A DNA stretch of 64,000 nucleotides. Origin: Planctomycetota bacterium. GTDB lineage: Bacteria; Planctomycetota; UBA1135; GCA-002748355. Location of the stretch: the NCBI GenBank assembly GCA_020638795.1, contig JACKHW010000001.1, forward strand, positions 248,001 to 312,000. The letters run 5' to 3'. The notes beneath the pieces were generated by a model. That model worked only from the letters and a program-made list of their open reading frames with translations. It did not search any database and was not told the origin of the DNA. The first letter of the stretch is position 1; the number at the start of each line of letters is the position of its first letter. This document shows positions 17,787 through 27,315 of this stretch, piece by piece. A program made the translations under genes and the position numbers.

Positions 17787-18985
17787 GAGCCTGCTGCCGT
17801 ACGCTACTCGTTGCTTTCGGCTTCGCGTTCGCCGCGCAGGCGCAGCAGAACCCCACGATCGTCGCGACCGGTCTCGACGTTCTCATCGAGAAGGACTTCG
17901 AACCCATCGCGGGGAAGCGTGTCGGGCTCGTCACGAACCAAACCGGCATCGATGCCAGCGGGCGCGGCATCGTCGAGATCTTCTTGGCGCAGAAGGAGTT
18001 TCGTCTCGTCGCGCTCTTTTCTCCCGAACACGGTTTCGAAGGAAAGCTCGACGAAAAGGTCTCGAGTTCGAAGCACGATTCCGGCCTCGAGATCCACAGC
18101 CTCTATGGGGATGTTCGCAAGCCGACGCGCGAGATGCTCGAAGGCATCGACTGTCTCGTGTTCGACATCCAGAGCATCGGATGCCGCTTCTACACCTACA
18201 TCGCGACGATGGGGCTCACGATGCAGGCGGCGCAAGAACACGGATTGCGTTACATCGTTCTGGATCGACCGAATCCGATCGGCGGTGAACGCGTCGAAGG
18301 GCCGCTGCTCGGCGGTGTCGACGAAAGTTTCGTCGCTTGGCACTCGTTACCCGTGCGTCATGGGATGACCGTCGGCGAACTCGCGCGACTCTTCGTGAAG
18401 GAGCGTGAAGAGCTGAAGGGGCTCGACTTGGTAGTGATCCCGTGTCGAGGCCTCGGTCGCGCGATGCTGTTCGATGAGACCGGGCTACCGTTCGTGCCGC
18501 CGAGTCCCAACATGCGCAATCTCTACGAGGCGACGCTCTACCCCGGCGTCGGGCTGATCGAAACGACGAACGTCTCGGTGGGGCGCGGCACCGACACGCC
18601 GTTCGAGCGCATTGGCGCGCCTTGGATCGACGGCCGTGCGCTCGCGCGGAGGATTCGCGCTGCGGCGGTTCCGGGCGTGTCGTGCTACCCGATCCGGTTC
18701 GTGCCGGCAGCGAGCAAGTTCGAGGGTGAGGTGTGTCAAGGTGTTGCGTTCGTCGTCGAAGACCGACGCAAACTCGACTCGGTGCGCTTCGGATTCGAAG
18801 TGGCGACGGCGTTGCGGGATCTGTTCGGGGCGTCGTGGAAGTCCGAGAAATACCTTCGACTCCTGGCCAATCGCGAGGTCTTCGACCGATTCCGTGGCGG
18901 CGCTTCCGCCAGTGAACTGATGGAACTCGCCCAGCGTGGCATGGACGGGTTCGCGGCGAGACGGCGCGCGGTCCTGCTCTACTGA
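17783..18985 (+). CDS. DUF1343 family secreted protein (NamZ-like exo-N-acetylmuramidase)
   Basis: 400 residues with a signal peptide (MRACCRTLLVAFGFAFAAQAQ). The mature part starts with GLDVLIEKDF...GKRVGLVTNQTGID, then LFSPEHGFEG, FDIQSIGCRFYTYI, DRPNPIGG and GRGTDTPFE, all signatures of DUF1343. The characterised member NamZ (Bacillus subtilis; also Tannerella) is an exo-beta-N-acetylmuramidase. The start codon overlaps the dehydrogenase stop (ATGA), so the gene belongs to the hydroxyproline operon by position, although a muramidase is not part of that pathway. It may release muramic acid from bacterial debris eaten alongside protein, or act on another glycan. Confidence 0.85.
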   Translation: MRACCRTLLVAFGFAFAAQAQQNPTIVATGLDVLIEKDFEPIAGKRVGLVTNQTGIDASGRGIVEIFLAQKEFRLVALFSPEHGFEGKLDEKVSSSKHDSGLEIHSLYGDVRKPTREMLEGIDCLVFDIQSIGCRFYTYIATMGLTMQAAQEHGLRYIVLDRPNPIGGERVEGPLLGGVDESFVAWHSLPVRHGMTVGELARLFVKEREELKGLDLVVIPCRGLGRAMLFDETGLPFVPPSPNMRNLYEATLYPGVGLIETTNVSVGRGTDTPFERIGAPWIDGRALARRIRAAAVPGVSCYPIRFVPAASKFEGEVCQGVAFVVEDRRKLDSVRFGFEVATALRDLFGASWKSEKYLRLLANREVFDRFRGGASASELMELAQRGMDGFAARRRAVLLY

Positions 18986-19136
18986 GGGGGCCAGGAAAGT
19001 CGCTCGTTCACGTCGACGTGCATTCGGCACGACCGCTGTTGCGAGCCGCTGCTATGCTGCTGCCGCAGTCCGTCCACCTGCCCCCATGGAACCCTGGTGT
19101 GACCCTGCGCTTCCTCCCTTCGAGATGATCCCATAC

Positions 19137-21701
19137 ATGAGACATTCCGTGTTCTTGGCGAGCCTGGCCTCGCTTGCCCTCGCCGCATTCGTGCCCGCAC
19201 AGGGCGCGATGCTCCCCGCGCCCGACACCTTCCCGCAACCCGCTGAGGGGCACGGGGCTCCAGGGCGCCTCGTCGAAGGCGCCGAGCAGTGGCTGGTCGA
19301 GTTCCGTCATCGTTCGTTCGACCTCTCCGCGCTGCGTGCAGCTCGTGAGCGTGGCGCATCGGCAGCCGACATCGCCGCGATCGTTCGGTCGTACGAGCAG
19401 TCCGCGACGCGCGATCGTGCGGCGTTCACCGCCGCGGTCGAAAAGCTCGGCGGCCGTGTCTACGAGAACTTCTGGATCGTCAATTGGTCGGCGATCGAGA
19501 TCGCATTCAAGGATGTCGCGGCCGTACGCGGGCTCGATGGTGTCGCACGGCTGACGCCGAATCGGTACAGCTACCCCGCGATCAAGACCGCGACGAACGG
19601 CGCCAATCACAACTCGGACGCGGTCAACGCTCTCGGCTACAAGGGCAAGGGAATCGCGACGGCCATCATGGACACCGGTCTCGACTCGAACAGCGGGACG
19701 ACCGGGCGTGCGCACCGGACCTTCTACGAAGAAGGCGATCTGACCAAGCGCAATCGCATGCTCGCCAACGTGCAGCTCGGACTCAGCACCGCCGACAACT
19801 CGCATCCACACGGGACGGGCGTCGCGGGGATCGCAGCCGGCGGCAACTGGGGCACCGCGGGCGCGGACAACGGGCACGCACCGGTAGCGGACATCGTCGG
19901 CTACTCGATTTCGAACAACAGCGGTGGCGGTTCGGATGCCGCGACGATGACGAAGGCTTGGCAAACGATCCTCGCCGATGCCGTCAGGTACGGAATCAAG
20001 ACCGCGAACAACAGTTATTCGGGTTGGTCCGATCCGCTCGACGTCACCCAGCAGGCCTTGGACCAGTGCGCGATCACCGGTGACGTGATGATCATCGTCG
20101 CGGCCGGCAACGCGGCATCGAGCACGCTCTACAGCCAGTCGTGCGCAAACGGGATCGCGGTCGCCGCGGTCAACGCCAACAGCCACACGATGGCGTCGTT
20201 CTCGTCGCGCGGTCCGATCAATGGCGATACCCAGCGTTTCTATCCGGACATCGCGGCCTGCGGTGTGCGCACCGTCATGCCGCAGAACGACAATGAGGCC
20301 ACCGACTGGATCGCCGATGGCACGTCCATGGCGTCACCGCAAGTGTGCGGTGCAGCGACCTTGCTGCGCAGCGCCGTGACGACGCTGACGGCTGAAGAGA
20401 CGAAGGCGATCCTGCTCGCATCGGCTCAGGACATCAGCACGCAGAACTCGAGCTTCGACCGCAACGCCTACGGTATGGGCCTTCTGCGTGACGACTCGGC
20501 GATGACACTCGCGCAGTCGGCGACGGGCTGGGGTCGTGCAACCGTCGATACGACCACGACGACGTGGCAGCGTCCGTTCCCGGTGCAGGCCGGAAAGACG
20601 TACCGCGCAGTCGCGACGTGGATGCGCCAGGTCGTGACCTCGAAGGCATGGTCGGACCTCGACGTCGAGGTCTTGCAGGGTTCGACCGTCCTCGCGTCTT
20701 CCAAGACGCCGCGCAACCTCTACGAAGTCGCCATCTTCAAGGCTCCGGCGACCGGCTCCGTGCTCTTCCGCGTGACGGGAGTCACGATGGAGAACAACAA
20801 GCAGACCTTCGGTTGGGCATTCACCGAAGGCTCGGGCCCGCCGCTCCAGTCGGAGTACACCAAGTACGGCACAGGCTGTCCCGGCGCCGCGCAGGGTTGC
20901 ACGGTCGGCTTCACCAACAACTGGACGCAAACGTTGGCAGCGGGCTCGACCACGGCCACCGAGATCGCGTTCATGGAATTCAGCCGCCCCGTGCTCAACG
21001 TTTGCCGTGCTGACTTCTACATGAGCGCCAAGTCGGCGCCGGTCACCGTCACGGTCCGGCTGCGCGAATACGACACGACGGCCGGCGCACCGGGCAAGGT
21101 CCTCGGAAGCGCAACCGTCTCCGTTGGCACGTCGGCGGCTGTGTACAGCGTGCCGTTCAGTCCGATGGTGCGGATCGAGGACAACGCGTTGTTCTTCTTG
21201 ACGATCGACAACACGGACAAGCTCAACCTGCCTGTCTCCTCGACCGGTACCGATTCGTATCACTACGATTATCGGAACGGGACGTGGAGTTTCGGCACGC
21301 CCGCGAAGTGGCAGTACCGCGTCTGGAGCGACAGTGGTCTCCAGATCCCCGTCCTGTCCGCGAAGGACACGCCGGGCATCGGCAAGACGATGCAGATCGA
21401 ACTCGCCTCCGCTCGCCCGAGCGCGCCGGCGGTCCTGTTGCTCGGCTTCTCCGACACGACGTGGGGGGCGATCAACCTGCCGTTCACGTACGCAACGGGC
21501 TGCCAGCTTCTCGCATCGGGCGAGGTGATGCTCGGTCTCGCGACGTCCGCTGCTGGCACGGCCTCCATGCCGCTGACGTTGCCCAATGACAACTCGCTGG
21601 TCGGGCTGCGCTTCTACAACCAGTTCTTGGTCGTCGATCCGGTCAACGCGCTCGGCCTCGTCGCTTCGAACGCGGGCAAGGGCCTCGTCGGCGATATCTG
21701 A
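19137..21701 (+). CDS. Secreted S8 (subtilisin-like) serine protease P4
   Basis: 854 residues. Signal peptide MRHSVFLASLASLALAAFVPAQ; an in-frame ATG at 19125 (adding MIPY) is an alternative, and neither has a clear RBS. The I9-like propeptide region (about 45-150) is similar in layout to P1-P3. Catalytic residues: Asp179 (IMDTG), His225 (HPHGTG), Asn325 (AAGN) and Ser397 (GTSMASP). After the beta-rich domain the C-terminal part starts YGTGCPGAAQGC and has its own middle section, but the last hundred residues (SARPSAPAVLLLG ... ATGC ... GLRFYNQFLVVDP) match the end of the P1-P3 module. It lies 150 bases after the hydroxyproline operon on the same strand and is a more distant paralogue of P1-P3. 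Confidence 0.9.
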   Translation: MRHSVFLASLASLALAAFVPAQGAMLPAPDTFPQPAEGHGAPGRLVEGAEQWLVEFRHRSFDLSALRAARERGASAADIAAIVRSYEQSATRDRAAFTAAVEKLGGRVYENFWIVNWSAIEIAFKDVAAVRGLDGVARLTPNRYSYPAIKTATNGANHNSDAVNALGYKGKGIATAIMDTGLDSNSGTTGRAHRTFYEEGDLTKRNRMLANVQLGLSTADNSHPHGTGVAGIAAGGNWGTAGADNGHAPVADIVGYSISNNSGGGSDAATMTKAWQTILADAVRYGIKTANNSYSGWSDPLDVTQQALDQCAITGDVMIIVAAGNAASSTLYSQSCANGIAVAAVNANSHTMASFSSRGPINGDTQRFYPDIAACGVRTVMPQNDNEATDWIADGTSMASPQVCGAATLLRSAVTTLTAEETKAILLASAQDISTQNSSFDRNAYGMGLLRDDSAMTLAQSATGWGRATVDTTTTTWQRPFPVQAGKTYRAVATWMRQVVTSKAWSDLDVEVLQGSTVLASSKTPRNLYEVAIFKAPATGSVLFRVTGVTMENNKQTFGWAFTEGSGPPLQSEYTKYGTGCPGAAQGCTVGFTNNWTQTLAAGSTTATEIAFMEFSRPVLNVCRADFYMSAKSAPVTVTVRLREYDTTAGAPGKVLGSATVSVGTSAAVYSVPFSPMVRIEDNALFFLTIDNTDKLNLPVSSTGTDSYHYDYRNGTWSFGTPAKWQYRVWSDSGLQIPVLSAKDTPGIGKTMQIELASARPSAPAVLLLGFSDTTWGAINLPFTYATGCQLLASGEVMLGLATSAAGTASMPLTLPNDNSLVGLRFYNQFLVVDPVNALGLVASNAGKGLVGDI

Positions 21702-21723
21702 GCCGCCGACTGGCAAGCGACCC

Positions 21724-21753
21724 ATGCACGAGTGCTTCGCCGCGCTCGTGCGT
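21724..21753. terminator. Bidirectional hairpin between converging genes
   Basis: A stem of 7 perfect pairs (21726-21732 with 21745-21751), extendable by two with a G-U, lies in the 81-base gap between P4 and the converging methyltransferase gene. Confidence 0.45.
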
Positions 21754-21782
21754 GGTCCCGACGCCACCCGTCAGGGCGCGCA

Positions 21783-22712
21783 TCACCTCGTGATCTGCAA
21801 GACGACGAGGTAGCCCTCGGACAGGTCACAGCGGTTGAAGAGCCGACTGATGTGGTACGGCGGCGCCATCAATGCTTCGAGTCCGATCGTCGCGTCGATG
21901 CGCTGCACGATGCGCGCGAGTCGGCCGGGAAGGTGGCTGCTGTGGATCCCGCTCTGCTTCGTCAAGGCGGCCATTTCTTCATCGCTGCGTGTTGCTGCGA
22001 TCTGCTTTCTCGCCAAGCGCTCTCGGAAGTACCGCGCGGCGTAGATGAAGGGATACCCGTAGCTGACGATGTGGAGGACTCGCACGTCGGGATGCGAGAC
22101 GAGTTCCGTGAGGTCGGGCCGGTCGTAGCGTCGATAGTGTCCGGCGAGTTCGTCACTCGCGCTGAAGAGCTTCTTCTTCGCGGGCACGGAGATGATGAGG
22201 TACTTCTTCGCGAGACGCACGAGGTTCGCGAACGCCGCACGATCGTCTTCGATGTGCTCGAGCACTTCGTTGCAGACGACGAGATCGAACTGCTCGGTCA
22301 TCTCGTCGAGTGTCGTATCGCTCTGGACGAAGCGGACCTGCTCTTCCGCGAGCTTCCGCTCCTCGCGTATCGCGTTCGCGGTACGGATGGCATCGGGCGA
22401 GAAGTCGTACCCGATTCCGCGCAAGCCGAGCTCCGCGAGCGAGCATGCGAGGTCGCCGGCGCCGCAACCGATGTCGACAAAGGTCTCGAGTTCCGGCAAG
22501 ACCTTGCGCACGTGATGCAGCAAGTTGCGCTTGCGAAGCACGTAGCGCGGCATCGGTTTCCACTTCTGTGTGGGCGTCTCCGTGATCGACGCCAACGGAG
22601 AGTCGAGCCTCGGGCCGTCGCTCGCGCCGCGATCCGATGTGGAAGACGAGGGGGTCACCTCGGGAGGGTCGATCGTCGTGACGTTCGAATCGCGTTTTCT
22701 CGAATCCACCAT
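21783..22712 (-). CDS. Class I SAM-dependent methyltransferase
   Basis: 309 residues. A disordered N-terminal 40-50 residues (Ser/Pro/Thr-rich) precedes a Methyltransf_11/25-type fold: motif I at 78-88 (FVDIGCGAGDL), acidic motif around YDFSPDA, and VVCNEVLEHIEDD, which is typical of ubiquinone/menaquinone-type and lipid- or glycan-modifying methyltransferases. Substrate cannot be told from sequence. It is the most distal gene of the minus-strand group running from moxR, 72 bases after the esterase gene. Confidence 0.8.
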   Translation of the reverse strand: MVDSRKRDSNVTTIDPPEVTPSSSTSDRGASDGPRLDSPLASITETPTQKWKPMPRYVLRKRNLLHHVRKVLPELETFVDIGCGAGDLACSLAELGLRGIGYDFSPDAIRTANAIREERKLAEEQVRFVQSDTTLDEMTEQFDLVVCNEVLEHIEDDRAAFANLVRLAKKYLIISVPAKKKLFSASDELAGHYRRYDRPDLTELVSHPDVRVLHIVSYGYPFIYAARYFRERLARKQIAATRSDEEMAALTKQSGIHSSHLPGRLARIVQRIDATIGLEALMAPPYHISRLFNRCDLSEGYLVVLQITR

Positions 22713-22784
22713 CTCATCGTCCTTATCGGCACGATGCGCGCTCCAGGTGGAGTCTCGGGCCCCCTGCTGGTTCCGGCGACCCGC

Positions 22785-24329
22785 TCAGCGCTTGTCGTGC
22801 GTGACGCGCGGACGGTCATCCGAACGAAACGGCGTCGCCGGTAGCCCGTTCTTGTCGAACAGGACGGCTGCCGGGTCGTCGAACCACGCATAGCGAATCG
22901 CCGTCGGCGCTTTGAGCCCTTCGGCTTCGACCCGCAGCTTGCCTGCGACGATCTTTGCCTTGGCTGGCACGAACTCGCCATCGCCTTCGGCGAGTTCGAA
23001 GGCCGGCCTCGAGTCGGCCGCGTCCTCGCGGAGTTCGAGGCCTTCGTCCGCGTGGGAGAATTCGACCACGATCGCGTTCCCGTCTCTCGTGAAGCTCTTG
23101 AAGACCGGCCCCTCGGCATCGAGATCGCCTTCACCGTAGAGGTCGCGCCGCGCGAGGAGTGCGAGACGTCTGCCGACTTCGCGCTTGTTGCCAGGGTGGA
23201 TGTTCTTGCTCGTGCCGATGTCGATCGTGATCGCTTGTCCGGAGTTTGGCAGCCTCTTGGTCATCGACTGCGCTTCGCGTAGCTCGGCCCACGCGCGAGG
23301 ATCGAGGTTGGTGTCGAAGTTGGCGAGTTGGACCCAGTAGAACGGGAAGTCGCGACCCCAGGCTGCGCGCCACGACTCGATCATCCGAGGAAACAACGTG
23401 CCGTACTGTTCGGCACGCGCGGCATTGGTTTCGCCCTGGTACCAAACGGCGCCGCGAATCGCGAACGGCACGAGTGGTTGCACCATGCCTCGCCAGAGAT
23501 TGCCCGGTCGATGTTGGTGAGTCGCACCGAGTGGCATGCGTGGCTGATTGCCGGCGTTGACTCCTTCCTCGCGTTTCCGTTTCCACTCCGCGAGTGCAGC
23601 TTCGTACTTCGCCTTGGCCTCGGGCCAACCTTCGAGGATCGACTTCCAACGATCGAGGATGGGAGTCAAGACGCCGTTGTCCGCGAGGTCCTCGGGCGGC
23701 ATCCATGCCTCGGCCGGCGTGCCGCCCCATGTCGTGTCGATGAGTCCGACCGGCACGCGAGAGAGTCCCGAGTGGAGGTTCTCGTGAAGGAAGCGCCCGA
23801 ACGCGTACCCGACGGCGGAGAAGTCCTTCACGGAATCCGGCGTACAGCGTTCCCATCGGGCATCGACGTCGTCTTTGGCCTCGGGCGAAGCATCGTTGGG
23901 GACGACGAAGAGGCGGATCTTGGGGTGCTTCGCGGCAGCGATCTCGTTCTTCGCGTCCGCAGCAGCGCGAACGCGCCACTCCATGTTGGATTGCCCGGAG
24001 CAGATCCAAACCTCACCGACGAGGACGTCCTTGATCTCGATGCGGTTCTTGCCCTTCACGAGAAGGACGTGCGGGCCCCCGACTTTCGTGATCGGCGCGA
24101 GGTCGATGCGCCACTTTCCGTCCGCACCTGCCTTCGTGATGACTTGCTGACCTGCGAACGACACCGTGATCTCTTCGCTCGCATCCGCCGTGCCCCAGAC
24201 GGGAACGGGCATGTCGCGCTGAAGGACCATCGAGTCGGAGAAGAGCGCAGGCAGTTTGACGTCCGCCTTCAGCGGGGCGGTGAGGAGGGGGCAGACAGCG
24301 ATCAAGGTCGCGAGGTGCAGTCTCGTCAT
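22785..24329 (-). CDS. Sialate O-acetylesterase-like secreted esterase
   Basis: 514 residues with a signal peptide (MTRLHLATLIAVCPLLTAPLKA). ATG at 24329 was chosen over a GTG 15 bases upstream. The mature start (KLPALFSDSMVLQRDMPVPVWG) is the usual beginning of planctomycete and Bacteroides SASA-family enzymes. The nucleophile is Ser114 in S-G-Q-S-N-M-E-W; VWYQGETNA is the second family block. The reaction would be removal of O-acetyl groups from sialic acid or xylan-type glycans. It follows the TgpA-like gene by 21 bases and may be co-transcribed. True substrate unknown; xylan acetylation would fit the nearby xylose genes. Confidence 0.87.
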   Translation of the reverse strand: MTRLHLATLIAVCPLLTAPLKADVKLPALFSDSMVLQRDMPVPVWGTADASEEITVSFAGQQVITKAGADGKWRIDLAPITKVGGPHVLLVKGKNRIEIKDVLVGEVWICSGQSNMEWRVRAAADAKNEIAAAKHPKIRLFVVPNDASPEAKDDVDARWERCTPDSVKDFSAVGYAFGRFLHENLHSGLSRVPVGLIDTTWGGTPAEAWMPPEDLADNGVLTPILDRWKSILEGWPEAKAKYEAALAEWKRKREEGVNAGNQPRMPLGATHQHRPGNLWRGMVQPLVPFAIRGAVWYQGETNAARAEQYGTLFPRMIESWRAAWGRDFPFYWVQLANFDTNLDPRAWAELREAQSMTKRLPNSGQAITIDIGTSKNIHPGNKREVGRRLALLARRDLYGEGDLDAEGPVFKSFTRDGNAIVVEFSHADEGLELREDAADSRPAFELAEGDGEFVPAKAKIVAGKLRVEAEGLKAPTAIRYAWFDDPAAVLFDKNGLPATPFRSDDRPRVTHDKR

Positions 24330-24350
24330 GCGCACATCATGCACGCGATT

Positions 24351-26303
24351 TCAGGAACGTGAACCCGCGTATCTCCTGCGTTCGTGCGCCACGGTCGCTG
24401 CCCGCAAACCCTCGAGCAGCGAGGCATCGAGCGTTTCCAGCTGCGCTCGGCAGAGGAACTCGCGCGGCGACTCGGAATCGCCGCGCACGAGACCCGTACG
24501 CCGAACAGCGAGCTCGTAGTCTCGGATTGCAGAATCGCGGCCGCGTCGTCCGCTGCGCCTAACGAGAATCCACGCCACGGCGAGCATCACGAGCAACGCG
24601 AAGACGCCCGGATGCGTGATCGGGAAGCTCACGACAACGATGCCGAAACCGAGCAAACCGTCGATCGCCGCGATGCGTCCGTCCGCGCTCATCGAGGTGA
24701 CTGATTTCCAGAACCCGTCGAGTCCTTCGCCGATTCGGGCGAAGAGCCCTTCGCTCTCCGCGTTCCCATCGTCCGTGGCCGAGGGCGTCGGATCGGCCGT
24801 GTACCAACCGTCTTCGGAATCGAAGACTTCGACCCATGCATGGGCGTCTCTGGATCGCACGTCGATCCGTTCGTCACCGAGGACCGCCACATGGAAACCG
24901 GTCACCATGCGGCACGGGATTCTCCGCGCACGCAAAACGAGGATCAGCGCGCTCGCGAAGTACTCACAATGGCCTGACGCGCCGTCCAGAAAGTCCTCGA
25001 GGCTTCGCGCGGCGCCGGTTTCGCCTGGCAGTGCGTAGGTTCGACGGTGCGAGAGAGCGGACGTCAAGGACATGACCTCTTCGCGCTGCGTCGCGAACCG
25101 AGTTGCGCCGGCATCCCGCATCAGTTCTGCGACGAGTGTCCCTGTCTTCGATCGGATGCGTCCTAAGGGAAGCGTCAAATAACGCTGCAAGTGCGCGCGT
25201 CGGATCGCGCCTTTGGACTGCCCCATGGCGACGGGCCGCTCGGGACCGACCGACACCGAATACTCGGGTTCGGCGAAACGCAACGGCGTCCGGACGATCG
25301 AGGCGGTGAGATCGCCGTGCACGTCGATTTCATCCAGTGTGAGTCCGTGTCCAGCGCGCAAGGAGGTCGTGCCGGTCGGCAGCAACAAGCGACGCATACC
25401 TTGATCGAGGATGCGAATCGTGTAGGTCGACGTTGCTGGTCGATTCGGTTCGAGGCGAAACTCGCCGCCACGGCGAATGAACCGCCCGGTCCATGCTTGC
25501 AGCAGGGTTTCGTCGGACCCGTCTTCGAACGTCCATCGGTTGCCGCGGAGGGTCGTCAGTGTCGCGCCGCGCAAGTAGCCCGAGGCGGGTGAAGATCCCG
25601 ATTGGCGCTCGATCGACGCGACGACGCGATCATTGCGTGCGGCCGACATCGCTCCAAGGCGGACCTCTTCGCTGAAGCCGACGATGCCATCGTCCGACTC
25701 TCGCTGCAGGTACTTCGTCGCGAAGCCCTCACGCGAGAAATCGCGAGGCACGAAGACGAACGCCAACCCGGTCAGGCTGAGTGTGAGGATCGTTCGGGAA
25801 ACCGTCTGTCGCACCAGCATCCGTGACTGCTTCCAGGTCAGGACGCGATCATCGCGAACGATCGTCGCGAGGTTCATCGCCGCGAGTTGACAGAAGACCC
25901 AAGGCACGAAGACGAGTAAGTAGACGACGTCACTCGAGAAGAAGCATGTGACGAGTGCGATCAGGAAGCTGTTGAAGAACAGCAGGTCCGGGCTCTGCCG
26001 CTTCCCGAGGTTGTTGAGCAGATGGACTTGGCAGAACGTCGCGAGGATCAGGCCGTCTTCGAGCATGTGCTCGACGCCTGTCTTGGTCGCGTCGTTGACG
26101 AGGATCGTGAAGATTACGAAGAGTCCGCAGTTCCACAGCGTGCGGAACCAGAGCCTGTCCGCGAACATCGAAAGCGAGAGCGCGGCTCCCGTCAGCGCGA
26201 AGAAGATGACGAGCCACTCCGGATCGACGACGTGCGTGATCGAGACGAACGCGAGGTTCGTCAACACGAGTAGTTGAAGAGCGAATCGCACGACCGGGTT
26301 CAT
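24351..26303 (-). CDS. TgpA-like membrane transglutaminase (DUF3488/transglutaminase-like)
   Basis: 650 residues. The N-terminal 170 residues hold about six TM segments. The large extracytoplasmic part carries the transglutaminase-like triad Cys446 (SGHCEYFAS), His488 (RDAHAWVEV) and Asp504 (YTADPTPS). A further TM segment lies near residue 565, followed by a cytoplasmic tail with a DUF4129-like look. The order moxR - DUF58 - tgpA is a widespread bacterial cassette; the biochemical role is not settled, but a periplasmic peptidase or crosslinking activity regulated by a MoxR ATPase is assumed. The ATG overlaps the DUF58 stop (ATGA). Confidence 0.87.
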   Translation of the reverse strand: MNPVVRFALQLLVLTNLAFVSITHVVDPEWLVIFFALTGAALSLSMFADRLWFRTLWNCGLFVIFTILVNDATKTGVEHMLEDGLILATFCQVHLLNNLGKRQSPDLLFFNSFLIALVTCFFSSDVVYLLVFVPWVFCQLAAMNLATIVRDDRVLTWKQSRMLVRQTVSRTILTLSLTGLAFVFVPRDFSREGFATKYLQRESDDGIVGFSEEVRLGAMSAARNDRVVASIERQSGSSPASGYLRGATLTTLRGNRWTFEDGSDETLLQAWTGRFIRRGGEFRLEPNRPATSTYTIRILDQGMRRLLLPTGTTSLRAGHGLTLDEIDVHGDLTASIVRTPLRFAEPEYSVSVGPERPVAMGQSKGAIRRAHLQRYLTLPLGRIRSKTGTLVAELMRDAGATRFATQREEVMSLTSALSHRRTYALPGETGAARSLEDFLDGASGHCEYFASALILVLRARRIPCRMVTGFHVAVLGDERIDVRSRDAHAWVEVFDSEDGWYTADPTPSATDDGNAESEGLFARIGEGLDGFWKSVTSMSADGRIAAIDGLLGFGIVVVSFPITHPGVFALLVMLAVAWILVRRSGRRGRDSAIRDYELAVRRTGLVRGDSESPREFLCRAQLETLDASLLEGLRAATVAHERRRYAGSRS

Positions 26304-27301
26304 CGCGTCCCTCCCGCCAGAGGAGACTGCCGGCGATTCGGAAGTCGCAAGACGTCACGCGCGACGCTCTTCGGGGCCGTTTCGGATCGGTCGAGGACGG
26401 TGCATGCGGCGATCCATTCGATCGCTTCGGAGTAGGAGGCGTGCCCGTCCCCGTATCGTGCGTCGAGGTCCTGGGACGAGAGCGCGAAGGTCTCCTTGTC
26501 CTCCCGTGCGACGATGAGCAATGCCATCACGAGCGACAGCGCATCTTCGAGTTCGTCCTCGGTGCAGCGGCGATCGAGGCTGACTTCGATACCGTGGATC
26601 GCGTCGCTCTCCCATTCGCGGACGACGAGCGTCGGCCTCCGCGCGCTGGCACGCCAATCGACGTAGCGCACTTCGTCACCATCGCGATATTCGCGAAGCC
26701 CCGCGGGGGAAAAATCTCCATCGCTCGCGTGCAGGTCGCCGCGCAGCGCGGCGAGCAACGAGCCACGATCGCGAACTGCAGGCAGGTCGCTCGGGATCGG
26801 ATGCACGACGATCCGTCCTGCGCCATCGATCGGAGCGTTTGCCGACCAGAGCCCGAACGGCGCCGTCGAGCGAAGCATCGACTCGGTGATCTTCCAGATA
26901 CCGCGGGGCAGGCGCGGGCTGCGAAACGAGATCCGATCGCCTGGCCCCACCTCGGTGGCGAAGCCGGCACTCCACGGTTTGCGAAGTCCCTCGATCCGTA
27001 GCCGCACTTCGACGCCGAAGGATGCGTGATGGCCTTCCACGGTGACGTGCATCGTACCTTCGCTCTCGGCGGCGACGGGATGCATCGTGGCTACGGCGGC
27101 GGTTCCCCGCATGTTCGCGATCGTCATGAACAACGACAGCGGTGCGAGGACGGTCAGCAGGCAGAGCAGCAAGAAGAAGAGATTGGAATACGGAGTCGCG
27201 AGCCACGCGACGAGGATGACACACCAAAAGACCATGGCTTTGACCCCGAGCAGAGTCGGCCTGATGACGAGAGGTCGCCTTCCTTCGGCGTGGCGTGCCA
27301 C
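26300..27301 (-). CDS. DUF58 domain protein (MoxR cassette)
   Basis: 333 residues from a GTG at 27301, 15 bases after the MoxR stop; an earlier start would overlap moxR by almost 100 bases and give an Arg-rich non-family N-terminus. Two TM segments (about residues 23-65) precede a beta-rich region. The DUF58 core is seen as YRDGDEVRYVDWRASAR, matching the family's GD-x-x-R-x-(I/V)-DW-x-x-(S/T)AR pattern. It is co-transcribed with moxR and the transglutaminase gene. Its function is unproven; it is thought to be a target or adaptor of MoxR. Confidence 0.85.
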   Translation of the reverse strand: MARHAEGRRPLVIRPTLLGVKAMVFWCVILVAWLATPYSNLFFLLLCLLTVLAPLSLFMTIANMRGTAAVATMHPVAAESEGTMHVTVEGHHASFGVEVRLRIEGLRKPWSAGFATEVGPGDRISFRSPRLPRGIWKITESMLRSTAPFGLWSANAPIDGAGRIVVHPIPSDLPAVRDRGSLLAALRGDLHASDGDFSPAGLREYRDGDEVRYVDWRASARRPTLVVREWESDAIHGIEVSLDRRCTEDELEDALSLVMALLIVAREDKETFALSSQDLDARYGDGHASYSEAIEWIAACTVLDRSETAPKSVARDVLRLPNRRQSPLAGGTR

Positions 27302-27315
27302 GGTACGTTCTCGCT

